Notes under the pieces: generated by a model
Database searches by the model: none
The model's input: the letters and a program-made list of their open reading frames with translations, nothing else
Told to the model about the DNA's origin: nothing
Made by a program: the position numbers and the translations under genes
DNA from: Tetracladium setigerum
Lineage: Eukaryota > Ascomycota > Leotiomycetes > Helotiales
Direction: 5' to 3'
Length of the DNA: 64,000 nucleotides
Assembly: GCA_031472005.1 (NCBI GenBank)
Contig: PZJY01000009.1
Location: 2,170,001 to 2,234,000 of the forward strand
Shown: positions 47,564 to 58,848 of the stretch, piece after piece
How positions within the stretch are numbered: the first letter of the stretch is position 1
How the letters are laid out: every line of letters begins with the position of its first letter

Positions 47564-48811
47564 ATGAAATCTATCACCCACCAACAAAAGTGCAGCTGTC
47601 ACGACTGCATCGAACCTTCTAAAACGCCTTTCATCGATCCCAAAACCCTACTCACCCGCCTCCCCCTCGATAACAACAGCACCAAACCCTACAAATGCCT
47701 TTCCTTTACCAAACCGCTACTCTCTCCCACAAGCCATCTCTCCCTTCAAGGTCTACCCAGTGAGATTTACGGGGAGATCTTGTCGTATCTTACAGTGCAA
47801 GAAGTCACGGATTTAAGAAGAGTCAGTCAGTTTACGAGGAGATCGATTGATGGGATTCTTCAATATCAGGAAATCCACACTTACGCCCCGTCCGCGCTAC
47901 GAGCTTGTCTGGCGACCTGCACGGCATCGCGAATTACTTTGAGGCAATTGTATTACGCTCTCACGAATCCGGGATGTTCACTCTGTGGTGCAGAGTTGGG
48001 AACGAATCTCTTCCTCTTCACAGGCCAACGCGTTTGCATCTTCTGCTTGCGAAACAACATCTCCCTACAACCGATCGAAGTCAAATCTATCCTTAAATTT
48101 GCTTGTAGCGCAAAGTCAAAGGCAAGACAGCTTCTGCCGCTCAGCAACACAATAAGAGCAGTGCCTGGTAAATACGCGACAGCTGGAGCTGGAGCTTCTG
48201 TATCTGCACCGTCAGCTAGGAAGTCTCTATTTCTGGAAAGCGACCTCCCGCTTGCTAAGAAAGGCTTACTCAACGAGACCGAAGTCAAAATTCTCTTCGG
48301 CAGTCCAAATTCACATGAAGCTGATGTCAGGCGAGATGTAAAACACAATCCTCTCATCCACCCTAGCACCGAATCCGATATCGATCCTCAAGATCCCAAT
48401 ACCATCTCCGGCCCATTCATCCCAGAACCACACACCACACTCTCGGTATCCCTCCTCTATATGACATCAATCTTCATTCCCTTCCTTCACCCACGCACGA
48501 AACTTCTGGACCAAGGTGTGCTCTGTAGGAAATGCGTGTTACATATGATGTTCTTGGAGGTGCAGTGGACTAATGAGCAGAATCGGAGATGGATTGTTGG
48601 GCGCACGGCAACGGCGAGTGATAGGAGAAGGGGCGTGATTAATGAGGCAAGGAGGCGGAGTTGTGTGTTTTATACGAGGGAGGCGTTGGGAGTTCATGTG
48701 GACGGGCAGCATCATGAGGGTGTTAAGATCGGGGAAGAGGAGAAGAATTTTGTGAAGGGTTTGGGAGAGATCAAAGAGGGTGGGAATGGGATGGTTGTTG
48801 GTGAATTGTAG
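47564..48811 (+). CDS. F-box protein with zinc-ribbon-like cysteines
   Basis: A single exon of 415 residues. The F-box motif lies near residues 60-100 (LQGLPSEIYGEILSYLTVQEV then TDLRRVSQFTRR), which should bind Skp1 in an SCF ubiquitin ligase. After it come paired cysteines (CSLCGAE, CIFC, later LCRKC), suggesting a small zinc-binding fold. An N-terminal HQQKCSCHDC adds three more. The middle is Lys/Ser-rich, and the C-terminal third is basic with Glu/Gly-rich end sequence. There are no leucine-rich, WD or kelch repeats, so the substrate cannot be guessed. It resembles the many uncharacterised F-box proteins of filamentous fungi. Confidence 0.88.
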   Translation: MKSITHQQKCSCHDCIEPSKTPFIDPKTLLTRLPLDNNSTKPYKCLSFTKPLLSPTSHLSLQGLPSEIYGEILSYLTVQEVTDLRRVSQFTRRSIDGILQYQEIHTYAPSALRACLATCTASRITLRQLYYALTNPGCSLCGAELGTNLFLFTGQRVCIFCLRNNISLQPIEVKSILKFACSAKSKARQLLPLSNTIRAVPGKYATAGAGASVSAPSARKSLFLESDLPLAKKGLLNETEVKILFGSPNSHEADVRRDVKHNPLIHPSTESDIDPQDPNTISGPFIPEPHTTLSVSLLYMTSIFIPFLHPRTKLLDQGVLCRKCVLHMMFLEVQWTNEQNRRWIVGRTATASDRRRGVINEARRRSCVFYTREALGVHVDGQHHEGVKIGEEEKNFVKGLGEIKEGGNGMVVGEL

Positions 48812-49840
48812 TTTCGCGGAAAGATTAATTCTGGGGAGAGATCCGGGAGGATTTGACAAGTTTAAGGCGGTTTTGTCTGTTATTGAACTTCAAACCTTGA
48901 CGGAAGTATCCAACGATGTTCGCTACTCGATTTACTTGGAAAAATCGGGATGTTCCATTCATAATACTCCACTCAATTCAAGTGGATTGATTACAGTGCC
49001 TACTTTCCACATCCTGTCTTTTATACTTGCAAGAATATCGACAAGAGACCAGGGCATTCTACTTACATGCAATATCTCACTAACTTGAACAATTCACAAC
49101 AAGAATTACTATTTATTTCACGCCTCATAATACCTTATAGAGGCAAATAATTGTAGAGAAGTCCAACAAGTAGCCCAGTCGCAGTATGACTCTACACCTC
49201 CGTATTGCAAATATTTTTTTCTCTTTCCTACTCGGCAAGTCTGCAACTTCCCAATCTCAGGATAAATGCAACAGCCAAGATGCCAAATTAATCACAAATA
49301 CCAAGCCCGTCGGTACGCCCCCCTGAATAACCGATATGCTCTAGCAAATGACACTGCTCCTTCGATATGCACCCCTGGCCACCGCATCCCCTTTTGGCGA
49401 TATCTCGAATCCAACAGTGGGGCAACATCTTCCAACGCCCCAATATTTTAAAATACGATTTGGCTTTGTGACTCGTAAACCGAAAACGGTTTAGATCATT
49501 AAAGAAAAGCTTAACATTGTGGTTATTGTTAGCGCTTGGTTTTACGCCGTTGTGGGTGTTTAAAGGATGGGGCGCCACCGCCACTCTTATCCTTTTCTCT
49601 TTCTTCCTCTCTTCCTATAACTTCACTTGAGTGCGTCGTTGTCGTTCGTGTTGTCGTTGCGCATCGCGTTTTTGTTGCTATTGCTGCTTTCCTGGAGAGG
49701 ATCAAAGTACTCGTCCTTTCGTTTGAATCAAAAAGTCGAATTGCGCTCTATTAATTGCAGTCACTCATTCACTCGCTCACACAAACTCACTCTCGTTTTA
49801 ACAACCACAACACACAACACTCTCACATCCATCCATCAGC
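48812..49840. other. intergenic, nothing recognised
   Basis: About 1 kb. The right part is CT-rich and CA-rich (49590-49840), as in a fungal 5' leader. No RNA gene or repeat is seen. Confidence 0.5.
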
Positions 49841-51327
49841 ATGAAATACTCTCTCACTTCCACGGTCTTTACTCTCCTCCTCTCCCTCACAACCCTCACC
49901 AACTCCTCGCCCCTCCCAGCACCAAATCCAGCACCAGAACCAGCACCAGAGCCCTACATAATAACGCAATACATTGAAGTATCAGACAGCTACACCCTCT
50001 CTGAATACACGAATCGAAACACCATCATCCCAGCCTCTGTGATCGGCTATACACGCACCGTCACGCCCACTGGTACTCCAACCAATGGGCTGAGAACGGT
50101 CACGGATTCAACGAGTTATGCGCAGGTGACTGTTGTGGAGGTGTTGTTGGAGGCTGGAACGGTGCCGACGACTACAAGGAGTGGTGGTTATTATGATGAT
50201 TATTATTATAACACGGCTGATGTGTTGGAGACGACTTTTGTTGTTCCTGGTAAGTTTTGTTCTTATGTTCAATTTTCTTTCAATCGAATCGATCGAGGTT
50301 ATCGAGGTGTTGGCTTCCTGTATGTGTGAGAGAGAGCGAAAGGACAGGAAAGAAGATACCTGCGATTAATCTTCCCTCGATATATCATTCTTTTTTTACT
50401 GCTAAGGAGCGCATGCTAACGCCCCAAACAGTAACATACACCCCCTCAGCAACCTGCTCCTTCTACTCCCGAACCTGGGCCATAACCACCAACATTCCGG
50501 TCTCCATCCCGCTCCAAGTCCGCCCACACATGACCCCCCTCAGCCTCTCCACCAGCGCAACAACATGGACGAACTACAACAACCGCCTCTTAGCATCGAC
50601 CCAAGCCTTCGCCATCCTCAATCCAACCGATGTTCCCGCCGAGGCTATCGCGTCCGCAAAGAGCGTCTATGAACCTTATGGCATGAAAAGTTGCTACACT
50701 CCTACTACGTCGTGCTCCACGCCTGTTGCGACGCCCACTGCGGCGGTCTGTAAGACGATTTTTGAGTATGATTATGGTTATAGTAGTGGGAGTGGAAGTG
50801 GGAGTGGAACGAGTAGTAGCGGTACAGGAAATTCAGGATATCGCTACGATGATCGTTACCCGTACTCCTTCAACACAGCGATCCTCATTATGGTTTTCGT
50901 CCCCGTCGGCTGGGTAGTGCTTTTCTTCCTCTTTGGCCTTGTGGAGTCATGGCTCTCTTTCAAGGGCTTGATGCTGGGCAAGCAGCGTAAGCGCGGAACG
51001 CCGTACTTGTGGTGTTGTATTTCGTGTTTCTCGCTGTGTTGCGTGGGACCGACTTATAAGGCGAAGAGTGCGGAGGAGCAGGTTATTTTGGCTGACAGGT
51101 GGAAGGAGTTGGGTTTCGGGAAGAAGTTGGGGTTGTGGTTGAAGTGGGGATTTAGGTGGAAGTATCCGGATGTTTTGGGGGAGGCGCCCGAGGTGGATAG
51201 GAGGGCTTTGAGGAGAGGTGTTTGTAAATGGGGGTTCTTTGGGGTGAGGGAAGGGGAAGGAAGCTTGTTTGTTGCGGATACCACGTTGTTGTTGCTGCTG
51301 TTGTGTGGTAGCGTTTTATGTGTCTAG
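49841..51327 (+). CDS. secretory-pathway single-pass membrane protein, unknown function
   Basis: Two exons (49841-50249, 50432-51327; donor GTAAGT, branch GCTAAC, acceptor CAAACAG) give 434 residues. A signal peptide is clear (MKYSLTSTVFTLLLSLTTLT, cleavage near SSPLP). A short Pro/Ala/Glu repeat (APNPAPEPAPEP) and a Thr/Tyr-rich outer region with few cysteines follow, then a Gly/Ser tract. A transmembrane helix lies near residues 285-310 (AILIMVFVPVGWVVLFFLFG), and just inside is LWCCISCFSLCC, five clustered cysteines that are good candidates for palmitoylation. The inner tail is basic and Trp-rich (WKELGFGKKLGLWLKWGFRWKY). The very C-terminus is hydrophobic (LLLLLLCGSVLCV), possibly a second membrane segment. 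A plasma-membrane sensor is one possibility, without direct evidence. Confidence 0.85.
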
Positions 51328-54301
51328 CATGCACGAAATTGCGAAATTAATTAATGGATGACTGATGATCTTATACGATGAACCTCTCGTACCTATCTTT
51401 CTTCCTCTGATCGTGGGTCGTCTGTTGTTGCAATCGAAATTATCAGGGTATTCATCAATAGTACTCTGTCTCGGCGGTGAAGCAGAGACTCGGAACTTTC
51501 ACATTACTTTAAAATGAAATGAATGCTCGAAATATGTACCATATTGAAACTATTCTTCCATCATGGGGTCGACATCCGAATCGAAAATAAATCAAACCAA
51601 AGCGACGGGAAGAGAGAGGGGGCACAGGAGAGAAATAGACTGAACTTCAGGGTCAGATGCCTCTTTTCCCCTTTCATTAGCTTTGGGATATTTGAAACCA
51701 GGAAGGAAAAATAGTAAAGGCCTGGTTTAATGTTTGCCAACTTACCTACTTGGGTTGCTTGATAGTTTGATTGTATTGAAAGTAAATTGTAGAGTACGAC
51801 ATGTACACGCAAAGCAGAGCGAAGTATTGATTAATTGGTGAAAAGCATACTGTATGGAGAAGGGAACGACGAGAGTAATGTTACGTGTATGTATAAATCT
51901 GATTACATTTCTTAAACAAAAGTATTACCTCTCGCCTTTGTAGTTTGTAGATTTAAAAAGTCATTGAACTATGAGTGTGGATTCAATGAAAGCGAAAGCA
52001 ATTGGAAGGTTACAAGCAACCTTGATGTATGGAAACTTCCTGGGCTCTTCCTTCCACTGGGTAGGAGATGGAGATCGTTGCTTCGTCTTCTTCTTCTTCT
52101 CCAACTGTGATCTTTTCGCAATTTCTCGCGTCTTGTAGATAGGTAGGTAGACATATGGGCGGTTTTCAATAATCGAACAAAGATGTTGCACTTTGCAAGC
52201 TTGGAGCGGTAGTCTTGTGCGCTTGTCCACTCTCCCTCCCACAGCCCATTGCATCGTGGAGTGAGTCTACTCCTGTTTGTGTATTCCATTTTGGTCTGAG
52301 GATATGGTTGGTATATTTGAGATAGTGGATATTGAACAATTGAGTAAGTTGAGTGGAAGGTTGGTGTTGGGTAGTGATCATCACCTATGCTATGTTCTAG
52401 ATGCAAGTCAGAACTGGAACTTTGGAGCTTGAGGGCCGCTGGGTATAGCTTCTTCTGCCGGTTGAAAAGGTGCGCAAAGTTACTGGATTGTGTTGCATGC
52501 CGATTTCAAAAACTGCCTGTAGAAAGTCAACAATTGTTCAGTTAGATTCGGTTTCGGGCTCTAAAGCTCGAAGTGAAGACGTCAGCAAATGTAGATAAAT
52601 GGATGCTCCACACGGATGCATGCTTTGAACAGCGCATACTGGATGTACGAGTATGTGGCAACTTGCGTCACTGCAGGTCCCGGCAGCGCCAAAGATCAAA
52701 GATCAAGGAGAGAGGAAAGAAGCAGCTTATGATGCCATTCAAAGTATATCCTCAAGATTTTCCAATTGACATGTTTCTCCAATGTCGTCCCCTCTCGACC
52801 TCGTTGGCCCTTCAACCAGACCCTTCACCCTTTCCACTTGTCCCCTCATGATCGGTTGCTCGGCCCCCGAGCCAATTTCCCTGCGTTGATTCGAGAACAC
52901 ACGCCAAGAGCTGAGTCTGAGACATTAGATCCACTTTATCCCACAATGTACCCAATCAAGCACGTAAATCATGTCGACGGGGGAACGATTCGCTAGTGTT
53001 TGCGGAAATCATCCGGACCCCGGTTGCTGTGAGGGCAACGCGCTGCAGAGGGAGCCATGGATGGATACATGGATGGGTATTGGGTGCAGATCGCGAAGAT
53101 TTGGAGTCTCCAACGAGGGGACCGAGGTTCAGGAGAAACGGCGGCGGTTGCAAGATCTGTGAGACTGTGACAAACGTGACATGAGCATGAGTGAGGTGAG
53201 TGAGGTTGGGATGTGATGCGATGGAAAGGATGGATGAATGAGTGGACGTAGAGATGTAAGGCGGCTTTCAAGTGATAGGGCCAGTTAACGACGCGTATTC
53301 TTGGATTGACTTGACATGAATTGAATGCAAAGAGGTTGGGCTTCTAATGCAAAGCATACATACGTGCTACATACATACAATCCACATAACGAACTCGAGG
53401 CGATACAGCAGGCAAAGATTCACATGTCGGCGGAGAGAGCGAAGCAGCCCACACGGGGTCTTGCACGAATGAATTGGTTCCACGACTGAATTGACACTTG
53501 GGCTTCTGCATGGTGGAGGGAACATCCAGCGAGATGTGAGCTGAAGCTTCAACGATGCTTGGAATCATTGGATACACGCTGCAGACCTTCCATCTGATTT
53601 GCGATGATTGCAACAGGGAGGTTGGAGATGGTTGTCCTTGGTTGAGGACCCAACCCCTTCCATATGATATGGATGGAACAACAACAATACTTCGTACATA
53701 CCAGCCTCTTTTTCTTTGCTTCCTGCCACAACGGCAGCCACATCGGCGCTGCAAGTGGTAAACATCGCCAATGGTAGTAGAAGTGAACATCGACGTGCTT
53801 TGATATCGCAAATGATGATGAGAACAGGTTCAAGTGACCAATCGTAGCATCCATCTTCACCTTCAAATCCATTTTCATCTTCATCCTCTCTCGACTTTGA
53901 AAAGTCGCTAGAGTCACCCCCTCGAGGCAATTGCACGCAAGAAGGAGCTTGGGCCATCGCGCAGGGGTACCACAACCACACCCCAGCCATTGTTTACTTT
54001 TCCCCCCGTGCTCGTAAGCGAGTCAAAACAACCCCAAATTAAAACACGGCCCATCCGCGCTCTTCCAACGCGATCTCTCCTTTCCTCCTTCACAACACAA
54101 CATCATCACATCAATCTTCCCCTCCATCAATTCAATCAATCAATTCCTCAACTACCATCACCTTGAAAGACGAGTTAAGAAGCGTTAACCACAACGCTCT
54201 CTTCCTCTCCTTTCTTCTTTTTCCCCAAAAGAAGCAAGAGACCCCTTCTTGTCTTCCTTTCGTTCCTTCGAAAGGCAGTTGAGAAGAGTTCTCTGCACTG
54301 A
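51328..54301. other. large intergenic region without a supported gene
   Basis: About 3 kb, with short frames on both strands that show no family resemblance. The right end (54000-54300) is rich in CT and CA and probably carries the hex1 promoter and leader. No tRNA boxes, terminal repeats or arrays are visible. Confidence 0.45.
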
Positions 54302-56236
54302 AAGGTCGGCAATCTGGACTTTGACGCCCGAGTACCCATTCCCTTCAGCATCTTCCCGTCGTCCTACAGGAGCGACGCCGAAGTAAAGACCAGCAAAACA
54401 GAATCGACTCACGTCGAGGCTGAGATCAACCTTCCATCAGGACATTCGCGCGTCGGACGGGAAGGTTTCTCCGTTACCGCCAACCTCCCAGAACGAGTCG
54501 AGGAGTTCCGTACAGAGGAAATCCATATCACCAGAGAGGAGGATCGTCAACACCGTCCGAGCCGCAGGGAGACCGACGTTTACATCGAGGATCGCAGGTT
54601 AGTACAGATATCCCACATTTTCGGAACACATTTTCCCTATGCACCATTCTCCTGCAATCTGCGGAGAACATCAAATCTGCGAGAGAAGACGAATTCTACA
54701 AAAGCTTCAAAAATCAAATACGATGTTTGGGCGGGTCTGCACGGTTTCGTAGGCCCAAATTACGTGGCAACAGCACAGAGCCCCTTTATTGGACTGGGCG
54801 ACGCCTTTTTTCCTTTTTTTGCTTTATTTGTTGACATGCCAACCTTGACCGACTTCTATTTCTTCCCGCTGACTTTCTTCCTTCATCAACAGACCCGAGC
54901 AATACAAATCCAAACACACCCACTTCGAAGTCGACCTACCTCACCGACATCATCACCACGAACAACAAGCATCCTTCGTTCAACCTCAGTCCCACGTTAG
55001 CATCAACCTTCCTCCTCGCCGTCACTACGACACCGAGCTTGATCTAACTGAACGTCGATACCGTCAACGCTTTCAACCCACATACCAAGCAGAAGTCACC
55101 GTTGACGCTGCTCCTCGCTTCCCTCAATCCCAAGCCAACTTCCCTCAACAATCCCAAGTCAACTTCACCGTTGATACTCCTTCCCGCTTCCCTCAATCCC
55201 AAGCACAACAAGCTCAGTCCAACTTCACCGTTGACGCTGCTCCTCGCTTCTCCCAACAAGCTCCAGCTGAAATTCGTGTCGGCGGCTCTACCGTAGACGT
55301 TCCTCGATACAACGCTCCTGTCAAAGAACAGGTTCAATACTCTTCCACACAAACAATCGATCCTCCCCGCGTCCACTCCTCCAAAATGGGTTACTACGAT
55401 GAAGATGGTAAGTCAAACATTTCTTGTTCTTCTCCCCCCTCACATAGCCCTTGGGTTTCTCTATACATCCACAGCACAACAATATCCTAAAGGTCCTCTC
55501 CGCAGGTCATTACCACCACTCTCTCCGTCATGGTCTTCACCGTGCTGCTGATAAGGTCTTCGGACGTCATCACCACCACCACTCTCACCACCAGCCAGCG
55601 GTAGAGAGACAAGACATTGATATCACCATCAACAGTGGTGGCAGTGGCGTTGGCGCTCCTGCACCATACAATTCATCTCAAGTTGGATCATCGTACTCAT
55701 CTTCTTCTGGTGCAGGTCCTGTTGGCGGCGTCTCTGCCACAACCGTTTCCATCCCATGCCACCACATCCGTCTCGGTGATCTCTTGATCCTCCAAGGACG
55801 TCCTTGCCAGGTCATCCGTATCACCACCTCCTCTGCCACTGGTCAACACCGCTACTTGGGTGTCGACCTCTTCACCAAGCAATTGCACGAAGAGTCCTCT
55901 TTCATCTCCAACCCATCCCCAAGCGTCGTCGTCCAGACCATGCTCGGCCCTGTCTTCAAGCAATACCGTGTTCTCGATCTCCAAGATGGTTCCAGTAAGT
56001 CTTTCCACGATCCAACACACTCGCGTGACCAATAGCTAACCTGCAAAACAGTCGTCGCCATGACCGAGACCGGAGATGTCAAGCAAAACCTCCCAATCAT
56101 CGATCAATCCAACCTCTGGGCCCGTCTTCAAGAAGCCTTCGACACTGGTCGCGGATCCGTCCGTGTCCTCGTCATCTCTGATCGCGGCCAAGAGCTCGGT
56201 GTCGACATGAAGGTTGTCCACGGTTCCCGCTTGTAA
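54302..56236 (+). CDS. hex1: Woronin body major protein HEX1, with a long N-terminal extension
   Basis: The core runs from ATG 55386 (exons 55386-55407, 55506-55994, 56052-56236), 231 residues. It has a His-rich segment and then the HEX1 fold, an eIF5A-like double barrel: IPCHHIRLGDLLILQGRPCQ, VDLFTKQLHEESSF, VAMTETGDVKQNLP. It ends in SRL, a PTS1 peroxisome-import signal. HEX1 self-assembles into the crystalline core of Woronin bodies, which plug septal pores after wounding. The exon starting at 54893 reads in frame into that ATG and encodes 164 further residues of HEX1-type leader (RPEQYKSKHTHFEVDLPHRH, then VDAAPRF repeats). It joins an open exon 54302-54597 across a 295-nt intron (GTTAGT...CAACAG). 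No ATG exists in that upstream exon. Alternative long and short HEX1 forms are known in other fungi. Confidence 0.93.
55101..55275 (+). repeat. imperfect VDAAPRF repeats in the HEX1 extension
   Basis: Three units of about 20 residues: TVDAAPRFPQSQANFPQQSQ, TVDTPSRFPQSQAQQAQSNF and TVDAAPRFSQQAP. The codons are also similar between units (ACCGTTGA.GCTGCTCCTCGCTTC), showing a tandem duplication in coding DNA. Confidence 0.85.
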
Positions 56237-57279
56237 ACATGTCTACAATCGTCCCGCGTTCCTTTTTCCATATGGTATCATAGCGTTGAGATTGGTTGGA
56301 TCTGCCATGTGCTTGGAAATCAACAAAAGTAACTTGCGTTGCTCTTTCCACTGACATCATGGTCGGATGGAGTTTACTTTGCTTGCTGCTGCATAATGAT
56401 GGGTGGATGGACAGGAATTTCAGCACATTGATGGTCTTTTAACTCTACCTTACCCTTTTGGCCTTCACCTCTCAAGCCTTTCTTCGTTTTCTCTCTTCTT
56501 ACTCTAGACTCTCCTTCTTGGTTGGCAGGTCCTTCTTTCCTTCGTTCGGTGGGAGGGAGGTTGATCAGTTGACTTTGAGGAGGGGATGAAGGTTTGAGAT
56601 GATGGACTTCGAAATGGGTGATGGAGATGTTGGCACTTGGGGTGAGCTTTCTTCCTTTTGTATGTGTAAATAGGAAGCCTGAAATACCGAGCGAATGCAA
56701 TGAAATTCTTTAATACATGTATATTTTGATAACCTGTTTGTGATTTGCGATGATGTTCAATGCTTCGAATTCTTCACCAATTCCTGACCAACACACCTCC
56801 CTACCCTCGTTCCTTTGGATGCTTCTTACTGACTTGTGAAGTATGGTATTCCTCCTCAGACGCTTGATACTCCAATCGCACAGATATCCTATGGCTAGCC
56901 GCCTGGGTCCAAAGGAGCTTGATTTGATGACCTCATTTATCAAGATACATTCTAGAGATCACCTCAAATACTTTTCATATCCACTTAGCTGAAATGTTGA
57001 TATATTGATCAAGTCCAGATTCCATTGTCGCTCCTGGAGGCCACGCACTTGGCCATTCTTGCAGGCACCTTGTTGGTTTCTCTCGGCAGGTGGCCGGTCA
57101 TCCCCCACTTCTGAGCACCACATGCTGCGATAAGCCCCCAAACCTCGCAATGCTCAGCATCACCTCCCAGGTACGTACTTCCTACCTCTCTCCTTTGTTT
57201 CCAAACCTCACATTGAAATCATCCAAACGATTCTCTCTATCAAGCTATTCTCTTTGAAAAACATCACCCAACCGTCAAA
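56237..57279. other. hex1 3' flank and bleomycin hydrolase 5' flank
   Basis: About 1 kb without a supported gene. CT-rich sequence from 57180 to 57270 is the likely leader of the downstream gene. Confidence 0.5.
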
Positions 57280-58848
57280 ATGGGAGCAAACCAATCTCAA
57301 GAATCTCTCCCAAACGAGAAGCTCGTTATCGAGCGATTGCGAGAGCTCCAAGTCGAGGAGGCTGAGGAGTATGTCCAAGTCGACGAGAAGACCATCTGTG
57401 CAAACAAAACCAACTTCAGGGCTCCATGGACGAGCCTATCTACCACTGAAGTGGCTAGCTGGGAACACCAGCTATTGCAAGACCCGAAGAATCGGTATGT
57501 TATGACTTATACTACCGACTTGTATCACAACAGATACTGATAAGAACGAAACAGTCTCGCTCTCTCTGCTCTCTCCTCCGCAGATCCAAAGAGTGTTCTC
57601 ATATCTCGCGCAACCACGATTAAAGATACACAAGTCTTCAGCATCAAGATTCCATTTGAAGGAGCACCTATTACCAACCAGCGATCTTCGGGAAGATGCT
57701 GGCTCTTCGCGTCCACCAATGTCTTCCGAGTTGCGCTCATGAAGCGTCACAACCTGGATAAATTCGAATTGTCCCAGGCATATCTCTTCTTCTACGATAA
57801 GCTCGAGAAGGCCAATTTTTTCCTCGAGCAGATCCTGGACACCACCGACGAACCGCTTGACGGAAGGACTGTGCAAAGATTGATGGAGGGCCCTGTGGGA
57901 GATGGAGGACAATGGGATATGGTTTACAACTTGGTCAACAAGTACGGTCTTGTTCCACAAGTCCTCTATCCAGACTCCTTCAATGCCATGGCATCCTCGG
58001 GAATCAACTCCTTGATTACCACCAAACTCCGTGAAGATGCGCTCCAGCTCCGCGCCCTTGCAACATCCGGAACAAAGAACTTGCAGGAAATCACAGCCAT
58101 CAAAGATAAGATGATGCGTGAAATCCACCTCATCCTCACCCTTACCTTGGGTCCACCACCATCCCCCTCCACCGAATTCGTCTGGAACTACCTTGACAAA
58201 TACGGTAATCCTAAGGTCCTCAAAACCACTCCTCTCGCGTTCGCTAAGGAACTCTCCACTCCCTCCTCGATACGCATCACCAATTCCACCGTTCACGACA
58301 TGTTTTCTCTCGTCAACGACCCCCGCAACGAATACAACACTCTTCTCACCGTCAACCGACTCGGCAACATCGTTGGTGGCCGCGGCATAACCTATGTCAA
58401 CGTCACCATGGACGTCCTCAAAGACGCCTGCATCAAAATGCTCTCAGCCGGCCTCCCCATCTTCTTCGGCTCCGACGTGGGTAAATACTCGAACTCCACC
58501 TCCGGCATCATGGATCTCAACCTCATCGACTACGAGCTGGGCTTCAATGTCAAATTGGGCATGTCAAAGGCTCAGAGATTGATGGTGGGTGAATCGGCCA
58601 TGACACATGCTATGGTCTTGACTGCCGTGCATGTGGAGAATGGAAAGAGTGTCCGATGGAGGGTGCAGAATAGTTGGGGTGCGGGAGCTGGGACAGAGGG
58701 TTGGTTTGTGATGAGTGATGCTTGGATGGATCAGTTTGTCTATCAGGCTGTGGTGGAGCCGAGGTTTGTGAGCAAGGAGGTTAGGGAGGTGTTGAAGAGT
58801 AAGCCGACGGTTTTGCCGTTGTGGGATCCCATGGGTGCTTTGGCTTGA
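57280..58848 (+). CDS. lap3: bleomycin hydrolase-type cysteine peptidase (C1B)
   Basis: Two exons (57280-57494, 57555-58848; donor GTATGT, acceptor AAACAG) give 502 residues, close to the usual family length. The catalytic triad is visible: Cys120 in QRSSGRCWLFAS, His423 in MTHAMVLTAV and Asn444 in VQNSWGAG. The family forms a hexameric cytosolic barrel that acts as an aminopeptidase and inactivates bleomycin and homocysteine thiolactone. The C-terminus, which lies in the active-site cleft in this family, reads WDPMGALA. The N-terminus MGANQSQES fits an N-myristoylation signal, suggesting possible membrane association; this is inference. The start context AAAATGG is good. Confidence 0.95.

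Noticed and set aside
53344..53990. Overlapping minus-strand frames upstream of hex1
   Set aside because: Several frames of similar length overlap, with no splice structure or motif, in a stretch that probably includes regulatory DNA.
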